This document shows positions 14,301-26,300 of a DNA stretch of 64,000 nucleotides, in pieces (within the stretch, counting starts at the first letter, position 1; each line of letters begins with the position of its first letter). Source of the stretch: Pycnopodia helianthoides (taxonomy: Eukaryota > Echinodermata > Asteroidea > Forcipulatida > Asteriidae); the NCBI GenBank assembly GCA_032158295.1, contig CM063251.1, positions 17,237,425-17,301,424 on the forward strand, in the 5' to 3' direction. The translations under genes and the position numbers were made by a program. The notes below the pieces were generated by a model that saw only the letters and a program-made list of their open reading frames with translations, ran no database searches and had not been told where the DNA came from.

Positions 14301-17300
14301 GATTGACATACAGTCGTCCACATGGATCAAATTTGGGTTAAAAATCTACAAGATCGCCGGGCTTGTAATTGTAGAGTTCAGCATTTTTACTGGACCAGAA
14401 CACTTTTTACAATACCAGAATCAAAATGCGAAAAAAAAAAAAAAAAATGATATTGAGCTGTTTTAATGCTCCGTATTTTTGACCGCGTGAGGGCGCTCTC
14501 AAAAACATTTTTATCACTTCCGGGGGTATAACACAAGCGAGTATCGTCTGCTCAGCTAGCTGGCGTTGCAATTCTGTGCGCGATAGTTTCTAGTTGCGGA
14601 CAATAAAACATTTAAAGGAGCCGTTATTAACCCACCTTAGAAGCACTGACTAAACTCTCCCGCGCACAGATGTGACAGAACGACGACGTTAAAACTGTAC
14701 ACAGCTAGCTGAGCAGACGATAATCGCTCATAAGTTATACCCCGGAAGTGATACAAATAATTTAGAGAGCGCCCTCACGCGGTCAAAAACACGGCGCATT
14801 GGCCTCATGTTCTGACCCTAGCATGGGCCTTTCTGGGGGGGGGGGCTAAATGAAAACATATCACACATAATCAAGTGTACCCCCTGGCTTAATCCCTGGT
14901 TAACCCTGGCTTAACCCCTGGTTAACCCCTGGTTAACCCCTGGTTTAACTCGTTGACTGCCGCCTACGAGAACATGTATATTCGTAGTAACAGGTGTAAT
15001 GGATTCTGCCACTACGAGTACACCCGTAGAGAATGAAAGGGCATTGTATTGTTAATTGAATACACTGGCATCACTGAGCACGCAACACATACGCTTCTGG
15101 CAGTGGTGAGGACATACATCCTTAGAATTTGTAAGTTCAATTTTTTTTTTTTTATAGTACCTATTTGGTATGCGAGCATGCACACCACACTTGGCAAATG
15201 GGAACGCCCTTCGAATCTATGACCGGCAGTCAACATGTTAACTCGTTGACTGCCGGTCATAGATTCGTAGGGCGTTCCCATTTGCCAAGTGCAGTGCGCA
15301 TGCATGCATAGTCCCGGATGATCGGTCGGTTAACCGTGTAACCGTGTAAACGGCATAGGCTTAGTGCATACCAAATAGCTACTATACACACAAAAATTGA
15401 CTGTACACATTCTAAGGATGTATGTCCTCACCACTGCCAGAAGCGTATTTGTTGCGTTCTCAGTGATGCCAGTGTATTCAATTAACAATACAAAGCCCTT
15501 TCATTCTCTACGAGTATACTCGTAGTGGCAGAATCCGTTACACCTGTTACTACGAATATACATGTACTCATAGGCGGCAGTCAACATGTTAACCCCTGGT
15601 TTAACCCAAGCAGTCAAGGGGTAGGAAATGAACAGAGATAGAGAGGGTGACACACAAAGTGCACATAAAAGGCAATGGATGAACAATGAAGAAGGAGACT
15701 AAAAGGAAGGGGTAGAGGAAACAGGCTGGTATACTGTGTAACCTTGAAAAGTTTTGTAACACAAAATCAATGGTGGGAAGAGGGAGAAAAAGCAATCAAT
15801 TAATGAAGGAAACAGACTAAAAAAGGGGGATATGTGGGAAAAAGGAGAAGGCAAAAACAAAAAATTGTTTGTATTTGATGAACAACACTGAGAGAAGAAT
15901 TATCTGATTTGTTTTATCGAAAGTATACTTTCGATTTGAAAGGTGTTTTTCCAAACTCGAAGTCAACAACTGAACATCCTTTTTCATATTTTTTTAAATT
16001 TAAGATAAAGTTAAGTACACAGTGAGGTGTTGTTATTCAATTGTGAAACCACCAAGACCACCAGACTAGTCCAGTCTTGGGTTCACTGGTCCGACACTAA
16101 ATTCACTGGTCTTTGGCCTGCAGTCCACTGGGTACACTGGGTACATTTCGAGCCCAGAGTCCAATTTATATAGATAAAATGCTTGCAGACAGTTTGGCTA
16201 GAGTGGAGCCGAAAAATCATCCAATATCCTCTACTCTTAAAGGAACATTACAGAATTGGTTTTTGCTAACAAAACAGTTGCTGGCAGTGTAAGCACTTTA
16301 TGTAAATCCACCAAACTGACAAACCTGTAGAAGTTTGAGATCGATCGGCCATCTGGGTCACGAAAAAATAGTGAAAAACCCATTACACATTTGCATGAAA
16401 TCATATAGATTCAACAAATGAATAAAACACTCACTGAGCGATAAACTCCAATCGGAAAATTAGTTTATTAATTTCTCATCAATTATGACATTTCAGACAA
16501 AAATATTTCAAGGGATGTTTTCTACTATCATCATCATTAGACCGTGTAAGTTTTATGTAAATCTGTGACCAAAAAGTATGTTTTACAAGTTTTTTCTCAC
16601 CAATTCTGTAATGTTCCTTTAAGTCACACCAAATTGTTTGGACTTAGATAAGATAAGATATGTCTGACCCAGTGATTTAGGCAATTGTCATGAACAATAA
16701 TAATAAAATATTATCAAGTCCTGAAGCGCTCTTTTTAGGAATAGAGAAAGAGACAGGAACAAAACAGAACAAGAAAAGGAAAACAACAGGCTTGCAATGT
16801 AAAGAGCGTCTCAAAAGTTAGGCAAGTTCTAGGCCCCCAAAAACAATTTCACAAAAGACTGCATCATTGTGCCCAATGGAACATTCCAGCGGTCAGGAAT
16901 GGTGCACGTACACGCGCTGGAATACTAAATCCTATCCAATAACATTCCTACTTCAACTTTTCCAACTTTTGAGACATTCCCTGACATACTGTACCAACAA
17001 AACTAACAATAAATGATAAACGGTGAAAGTAGTTTTAATTAATTTTTTTTTAAATTGATCCACCATGACTGCCTCCTTAACAAACTCAGGTATGCCATTC
17101 CACAGTTCAGCTGCAGCTACTTGGAATGAGGAAGCCCAGAAAGATTTTGTGACAGGGTGCAGGCCTCGAATTTCGTTTTCAAAAGGGCACGGCAATTTCG
17201 CCAAAATGAAGGGCACCCAATGAGGAAAATTTGAATTCGTATTGAAGGTTTTTAAGGGCACCACAGCAATTACAGCAATAGCTGTGGTGCCGTGGCCAAA

Positions 17301-20300
17301 TTCGAGGCCTGGGGGTAAGAGTGACGTACATGTAAAGGGATTTTGATTTGGAACGTAAGTTTCTGGAAGGAACCTATTTGTGAACTAGGTCCTGAGCCCA
17401 ATTGTATAGAGCTTCTTTAAGGCAGATAATAGTGCTTAACAATTTTCTGCTATATAAAGCAAACATCAGCAGGCTACCAGTTGCAAACTGTACATAAAAC
17501 TTGATAGTTTGGCTGGTAACCTTTTTCTGGTAAGCACAAATATTGTTTTGCACTTCACAGTTTGGGGGGCTTTATGAAATTGGACCCTGGAGATAAACTG
17601 GCTGTGCCTAGTAAACAGTGAAAAATTAAAGGGGAGAATTTCAAACTTAATTCTATAACTTCAACAGGGAGCCAATATAGGTTCCGTTGGATGTGAGATC
17701 ATGTGGGTGAGCGCATGTGACTAGTCTAGCAGCGGAATTGCTGAAAGTCATTGCAGTTTATTAATTTCAGATTCTGGTGAATCCAAAATAGATGGCTATC
17801 AATATGTGCGGGGTTACATACCTGTGGGTAATAGTAATTGAATTGAATTTACTTTTGTGACCCCTGACCCACATATCGTCTTTTTATATATTGTCTTCGG
17901 TTGTTTTCATTTCATAATATGCGTTGTTTTTGTGGCCCCTACACTTACACTTACACTTACACTTACACTTACACTTACACTTACACTTACACTTACACTT
18001 ACACTTACAACTTACACTTACACTTACACTTACACTTACACTTACACTTACACTTACACTTACACTTACACTTACACTTACACTTACACTTACACTTACA
18101 CTTACACTTACACTTACACTTACACTTACACTTACACTTACACTTACACTTACACTTACACTTACACTTACACTTACACTTACACTTACACTTACACTTA
18201 TACAGTGTCGTCTTTTGTGTTTATTTTGTTTACTTTGTATTTCGTAATTTTCCTACTTTTTTTGCTTAGTTTTTGTTTTTCATACCGTGTTTGTTCATTG
18301 TGTATTGTTTTGGTCGAACAAATAATAATAATAATAATAATATTGCATTGAGTCAATTCTGGACATGACTAGAGATTGAACAGGAATTTCTGCGTTTTTT
18401 GGTCGACATGTTTTCTTATGGAGCTGATTTTGTGAAGTGAGAATGAGGCCATCTTACAGATCTGTAAGATTAACATGATATCAAGCAATAAACCAACCAC
18501 AAGGGAGACTGACTGAATGGATTTTAAATAATTTGGGGTTTTGAAACAAAGAAAAAATTTATTAGAGCGAACTTTGAACCAAAGACCTCCTGATTAATGT
18601 GCCGATGCCTCCACCAACTGAGCTATCTAGCCCTATGTTGGCGGTCTCCCTAGTTTGTCAACATCTTTGTTCGGGGGTGCCGGTCAGAAGATTTACATGA
18701 GCATTTGGTGAGGAATTTGTTACCGGTCCAAGTCCTTCTGAATCCTTCAATTTGACAATTTTTATTGCCATTGGTTGAACGAATTGATTTATTTGGATAT
18801 GCACCGTAAAGAATTCCCCCATTTCAGCTGGATTATAAATTATGACACAAAAATTTCATCGCATAGGTCACTTTTAATAGCTTTTGATTTTTTCCACTGG
18901 TACCCACACATGGGCATGTTCAGTGTCTAAATTGCCATATTGATGGGAAGATATACCTTTGGTAATACGCCAAAAAATATTGAGCATAAAAACTTGCTCT
19001 GCAAGAAGCACTGCAGCTGTTGATAATGTATAACATTTTTTAGAAACAATTCCCTTCAGAAGAAATGTGGAAAACATCCAGGCCTATTACTTGAAATGGA
19101 AAATAAAACTTAAGTACTACATTCAGGGATTTCCGCGCAATTTTTCAAAACTGTGGGGCATTCTGGACCCAAATTTTGGACTAAGCATGCTGCAATTTGA
19201 AATGAGGTCCTTGGAATGTTTGTACTTGGTGTTTATCTTTGGTTTTAAAAACCCTAACTGTGCAATCATGATCATTTTTGTGAATTTGATCTGAATGCTA
19301 AGGACTGTCAACAAAAAATTAATAATAAAAAAACAATAGCTGTCCCGACTACTATGTCGAAACAGCTAATACATAAATAAATAAATCATTTATTTTTTAA
19401 ACCTTTATTTTGCATATTGGCCGGAATGGCCGCAAGTTGCGCACATTGGCCTGCAATCTATTTTAGCCCGTATTGGCCCAATACACTAAAATCAAAACGA
19501 CTAAACTGTTGTTAAACACCAAAGATTCTTTTCAGAACCACCTTTTCTGAATATCCTAAGCCAGATTATTACATGAACATCGGTATTTCTGCGAGCCTTC
19601 TTTGCTGGATTTGTTTTCCCAACATGTTCTGAATCTGCTACAATTAGCCTATTGTGTACAATTTGTGTTCCTTCACTTTTGAACTTTTCCCCGATCCTTT
19701 CCTACCTTTGCATTGTTTTTGTTCTTTCCATTAAAAGCATGTGTGTTGACTTATTTTTTACATTTGTTGCATTCGCCTTGTATTTTACTAGTTTAAACTT
19801 GTAGACTTGTAAATTTGTAATGTTCCAAATTTGAATATTGTCAGCCTTTCCGTTGTTTTATCATTGTTTATAAATCAAATAAATAAACTACCAAACTATT
19901 AACCTAACTGTGCGTACAAACATCTAATTTCTAAATATACATGTACCGCATACACAGATCCGTGCCATTTAATCAGTGGAGCACGCATCACCTGTCATCC
20001 CTTATTCTGCCACATAAAGACCATGTACATGTAACCTTTGTTTACAACAAGAGTGACCTTACATGTACATTCCAGGGCCTTTGTGGCAGGCAAGATACTA
20101 CACTGGTCACAATAATGGGAAATCTTACATTTTGTGTCATGAATAATTCCCACATATATTAAAGAGTTATGAAAATCTCAGCTGAACAAGTTTTGAGATG
20201 CGCCCCCCCCCCCGGGCCTTTCTTCGTATTAAAAGTTGATAAAAATCAGACCTCCGTAAAATGAAAAAACGTTATGTATTCTTGCATTGAGCTGTGTGCA

Positions 20301-23300
20301 AATCGTGCCTGCAGGAAGTCCAGGCTCTGTGGCTCCTTTGTAAATGTGATGTCACAGGTTACATGGTTTAAATGTTTTTTTTAGGAGTTTCAGAGTGTGC
20401 ATTGTGTTCATTCATGCCATTGTGAAAAACATTTCACATGACAAGGATCTACATAGGTTACACGCCTATAACAAATATTGAATGCATTTCGTTTATGCAT
20501 TGTCACAGAATAAAATCACTCGGAGAAATCTGGCGCTCCATTTCGATCGGCTTCGACTCATGAAATGAAATAGTGCAGATTTCAACCCAAGATTATATTA
20601 TGCGACAATGCACAACATTCAGGCCTCGAATTTCGCAACGGCACCACAGCAATTGCTGAGGGTGCCCTTAAAAACCTTCAATACAAATTCAAATTTCCCT
20701 CATTTGGGTGCCCTTCATTTTGGGGAAATTACTGATGCCCTTTTGAAAACGAATTTCAAGGCCTGCACATTCGTATGCATCCAACATTTGTATATTAGTA
20801 GTACTGGGCCTACCTGTACAAAAATTAAAGTCTGACTACATGTTAAGGGTCGTTGTTAACGATGTCGATTACCATTGAAAAATAGGCCATACATTTATGT
20901 TTATGAGGGATGCAATAAGAAAACTGAATTCAACATTTGCATGATATATACTTATTTTATTATCATGAGATTGCTGTAAGCAAACTCAAAAGTTGGGCAA
21001 ACAAACAGTCTCACGTTGAGACATTAAAGCACATTTCACACTCTATTACATCTGTGTCCAATTTCATAGTGCTGCTTTAAAAGCAGAAAATATTGCTCAA
21101 ACAATTTTCTGCTAAGCCAAAACGAGCAGGAAACCAGTCACAAATAGTACACATGACATGGTATTTTGGCTGGTAATCTTATTCTGGTTAGCATAATTTT
21201 GCTGTGCTTCTCTGCTTTTTGTGCTTTTAAAAGCAGCCCTGTGTAATTGGGTCCGGTAAACTGTGTAAACACTAAGTCTACCAATGACTTGCAGAAATTC
21301 AGTCAATTGTTTGATCCATAATTTAAACTTTGCCCCTTACAAATCCAGTCCCCTTCCCCTGTTTTTTTTTTATTGGTTTAAAGGCACTGGACACTATTGG
21401 TAATTACTCAAAATAATTGTTAGCATAAAAACTTACTTGGTAACGAGCAATGGAGAGCTGTTGTTAGTACTAAACATTGTGAGAAACGGCTCCCTCTGAA
21501 GTAACGTTGTTTTTGAGAAAGAAGTAATTTCTCAGTAAAATATTTGAATTGATTTTGAGACCTCACGCCCGAGGTCTCGAAATCGAAATCAAGCATCTGA
21601 AAGCACACAACTTCGTGTGACAACATGGACAAGGGTGTTTTTTCTTCCATTATTATCTAGCAACCTCAAAGACCAATTGAGTTCAAATTTTCACAGGTTT
21701 GTTATTTTGTGCATATGTTGAGATACACAAGGTGAGAAGACTGGTCTTTGACAATTATCAAAGGTGTCCAGTATCTTTAATGCAAGGGTGCCATAAATGT
21801 ATAAATTCTGTGGTAAGCAGAACCATGAAACTTGGTCCAGAATTCTATTTCGTGAAGCCATTTTAGAGTAAAAAAAATACTGCTTAAAAAATATTGTTTT
21901 GCTAAGCGAAAAACAAAGTGCGGGGTATCAGTTGTGCAACAAGCTAAACATTATGATAATTTGGCTGGTGATCTATTTCTGCAGAGTAAGTTTTTGATGT
22001 GCAAAGCAATGGTTAACTGGTACAGTATGTTGCACAATTTGCTGCCACAGTAAGAGACCCCTGGGTCTTTCAGTTTCACCATAGTTTCACGCTATCGCAG
22101 TGTCCTGGGTTTTTACAAAATAAATGAGATAATATTATAACACAAACCCCCCCCCCATATCCTACTTTTACATTGCTTTTGTTCTTTCTATTTCTTTTGT
22201 ATGTGTGTTGATTTATTTTTTATATTGTTGCATGCGTGCCAATGTCGTTTAATAGTTTGAATTTGGAAACTTTGGCTATAACCGAATTTGTAACCTTTCG
22301 GTTATCTTTTATATATCAAACAAACAAACCACTATCAGTTTGCACTCCAGTATGAACATGTCAACATAAAAAACAACCTAACATGCATGAATTTTTTTTT
22401 TATTTACAAGTGCTGTAACACAAAAATGTTAAGAGTTGTTGTTAACGATTTAAAAGTAGAATGAACACTGGCATGTCATGGCCGAGCTGTTAAGAGCACC
22501 GAACTCAAGTTCTGGTGTTTCTGACAAGCAGACTGTGGGTTCAAGTCCCAGTCTTGACATTTTTGTCCTTGAGCAAGATACTTTACCATAATTGCTTTGT
22601 CTTTCAGATTAAGCTGCAGGTCCCATGTACGTGTACTAGGATTGATTGTGCATGTAAAAGAAGTCAAGAACCCAGAACACTCATCGTTGAAGAGTAGGGG
22701 TTAACCCTGGTGTTTCTGGTTCACATAGCAAGCACCCTTGTTTACAGGTTTCCTCAGGCTTGCAAGCTACAGTGATCAAGTTCAATTATGAGACAGCCTT
22801 GGTTTCATTACGAGAAATATGGTAATCATAATAATATTAATTATAATTCGTATGAGGAATGCAATTAAAAACTGGATTCAACATTTGCATGATATACTTA
22901 TTATACTATAATGAGATTGCTGAAAGCAAGCTCCAAACTTGAGCTAACAAACAGTCTCACCTTCAGAAAAATTATGTTGAAACATTAAAGCACATTTCAC
23001 AGTCTGTGCCCATGCAATTTCATAGAGCTGCTAAAGCTAACAATATTGCTTATAAACAATTTTCTGCTAAGCCAAAACGAGCAGGAAACCGATCACAAAT
23101 AGTACACATGACATGGTATTTTGGCTGGTAATCTTGGTTAGCATAATCTTGCTGTGCTTCACTGCTTTTTGTGCTCTTAAAAGCAGCTCTGTGTAATTGG
23201 GTCTGGTAAACTGTGTAAACACTAAGTCTACCAATGACTTGCAGAAATTCAGACAATTGTAGAATCCATATTTTAAACTTTGCCTGTCACCAGACGTATT

Positions 23301-26300
23301 TTTCCTGTACCACCTCGACCCCTCATCCCCTGTTTTATTTATTTATTCATTTGTATTGATTTGTCTATGCATGGGTAGCCATAATGTTTTGGTACGCACT
23401 TTGCAGAACCATGAAATTTGGTTTAGAGTCTCATTTTGTTTCACAAATTTAAAAGAAGAATTCTGCATAAGTTGTTATGCTAAAGGGGGGAAAAAAGAAA
23501 AGACAAGTTGGGTACCAGTTGCAACAACCTAAACGTTATACTAATTTGGCTAGTAATTTATTTCTGCTCAGCAAGTTTTTCTGTGCTAAATCATTTTTTC
23601 TGTGCTAAGCAAGTTGTTGTGCCTACAGCCTTCATGAAATTCGGCCCAAGGTCATACAGGATAGTTAAACAGTTTCATTTTATTTATTTTGTTAAATATA
23701 TAACCAAACCAAGTCGCCCTTAAAAATTACCTGGCTTGTCTGTGGGTTCGGATGACGGTGGGCCGGTACCTCCAAGAAGCTTCCGACTTTCTCCATCCAT
23801 GGCTTTCCCTTTGGAGTCCAGCATGACTAGGCTGTAAATGTCCTCCGAATCTTCATCCTCACTCTCAAAGCCCTACAGAATAAATAACGAGTATGCTCAT
23901 CAGTCCATCGTGTGCTTATGTAAATCTATTGATCATGGCAATTCACTCCAAACATGTGCATGGGGGCAGCTCATGTACACAATGAAATGTACAGACCTGT
24001 GCAATGTACACACCTGTGCAATGTAAACACCTGTCCATGTACCACACACACGTGGAACAATTCTGAAAGAAGAAATCAAATAAGTGATACCGTATTTGCT
24101 CTTTGCGTGAAGCAATGCAGGCTTTATGGCAGGACCGTAGTACAGTCAAATTGAACCACAGCAAATGTGCAACTAATGTAAATAAACAAAAATCAAAATA
24201 AAACATGGAAATATGACCGAGCATAATACAGACTTTGTATCGGTGGTATTTTCAGTTTCGTATGACACTATTCAGTTGGCGAAAATCTGCAGATGAGTGC
24301 ACTCTGCCTGATAAAGAGCCTCACACAGTAATCAAAGTTTCACATGTGCAATTAGTAGTCAAGCAACCAGACACATATCAGCTAGTAGCAGGGTCGTTGG
24401 TGATCTATAAAACCCTGTATACTCCCAAATAGATTGCACATTTTCTCATGAGCCCAGTATGGTACATGTAGTGGCTACACTTCGCTGCACTTCACAATTT
24501 TGCCAAGCTGGATATTTTTTAAACAACAATGTGTACATTGTCACAACTTCAGTGAAAGAGAGCGAAATTCTATTAATCCTTGATCAGTGTGACCTTCACA
24601 GCCCCAGTATATACAGCTACCAGCACATATACAAAATGGGTTGTTTGACACTAGGGTATCTGCACAGAAGCATAGCCGGGGGGGGGGGGGGGGGCACGTG
24701 TTCCCCCACAAATTTCTAGTGCCCCCCACCCCAGGTGCCCCCCTCAGAAAAAAATTGCGATAGTGCTCACAAAAATAAAAAGAGAAATTAGAATTAGCTG
24801 TTGCAAACTGCTTACCAACCAAAAGGACCTGTAGTATAAATGCAAAAAATTAGTTAGTGGCCTGACGTTTCGACCCTAGCAGAGTCTTTCTCGAAGGCTA
24901 AATGACAAGACAACACACATACATGCATACAAGGGGGACAAAAGCAGTCAAGTGGAAAAACATGAATAGAGAGAGTGGAGAGAGAAAAGCAAGAAGCATT
25001 CAGAAAAAGCAGGGGGTAAGCAGGGATTATGAAGACAAAGGGGGGGGGGTTGGAGGGAAGGGGATGGCTAGACCACAAAGAAGTTGGAAACACAAAGGAC
25101 AAAATGGAAGGTTGGAAGAAAAGTAAATAATTAGTTAATAGGGCAGACTAGAAATATGGATATCTGTGGGGGAAAAGGGAGAGGGCAAAGACAAAGGGTT
25201 ATTAGTCATTTCCTTCTTGGATGTTCAAACCATGGGGTTGAATGGTCTTTATGCGCCTTATCCACAATTTCTCCCTACTCAGACGAACAGTCTCTCTGGA
25301 GTTACCTAGTGCCTCAATGCCCTGTAAATTCATGTCAAAAATGGAGTGGTTAGGAAGATTGAAGTGGTGTCCTACAGGTGTATCCAGCTTGTGGGTGTTG
25401 ACTGTTGATCTGTGGCCGTAGAAACGCTTCTTCATTGTAGTTCTTGTTTCACTTCCTCCCATTCGTAAAATAACCAGTTCCAACCATCATATCCTTCACA
25501 CATCAGATCGGCTTCAGCGTGCTGTACAGGAAGAACCCATAGTTGCCTTCCGACGCCCACCCAGTCTCAGGGATCTCATCGTCCGGGCAGAAGTCCCCCC
25601 CATTAATGATGATGTTAATCCCCCTTTGCCACAGGGTACTTTTAGGTGTTCCAACACATCAAAATGCATCGTTTGTAGACAACACATCAGGGAATCTGAC
25701 TCCTTTACCAGCCATACAGGTGGTACCACCCATAAGACAAGGGGTCATGTCACCTGCACCACAACTAATCTAATCTATCTAATATCTTGCAGAGTTTGTG
25801 GTGTTCAATACATAGGTGAAACAAGAACTACAATGAAGAAGCGTTTCTACGGCCACAGATCAACAGTCAACACCCACAAGCTGGATACACCTGTAGGACA
25901 CCACTTCAATCTTCCTAACCACTCCATTTTTGACATGAATTTACAGGGCATTGAGGCACTAGGTAACTCCAGAGAGACTGTTCGTCTGAGTAGGGAGAAA
26001 TTGTGGATAAGGCGCATAAAGACCATTCAACCCCATGGTTTGAATATCCAAGAAGGAAATGACTAATAACCCTTTGTCTTTGCCCTCTCCCTTTTCCCCC
26101 ACAGATATCCATATTTCTAGTCTGCCCTATTAACTAATTATTTACTTTTCTTCCAACCTTCCATTTTGTCCTTTGTGTTTCCAACTTCTTTGTGGTCTAG
26201 CCATCCCCTTCCCTCCAACCCCCCCCCCCTTTGTCTTCATAATCCCTGCTTACCCCCTGCTTTTTCTGAATGCTTCTTGCTTTTCTCTCTCCACTCTCTC

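Noticed and set aside
13871..14323. 150-residue minus-strand frame
   Set aside because: Frame is kept open by the 32-44-bp minisatellite; alternative frames are open too.
17857..18351. Long frames of TYTYTY, HLHLHL and TLTLTL
   Set aside because: All are readings of one hexamer microsatellite; open in three frames at once.
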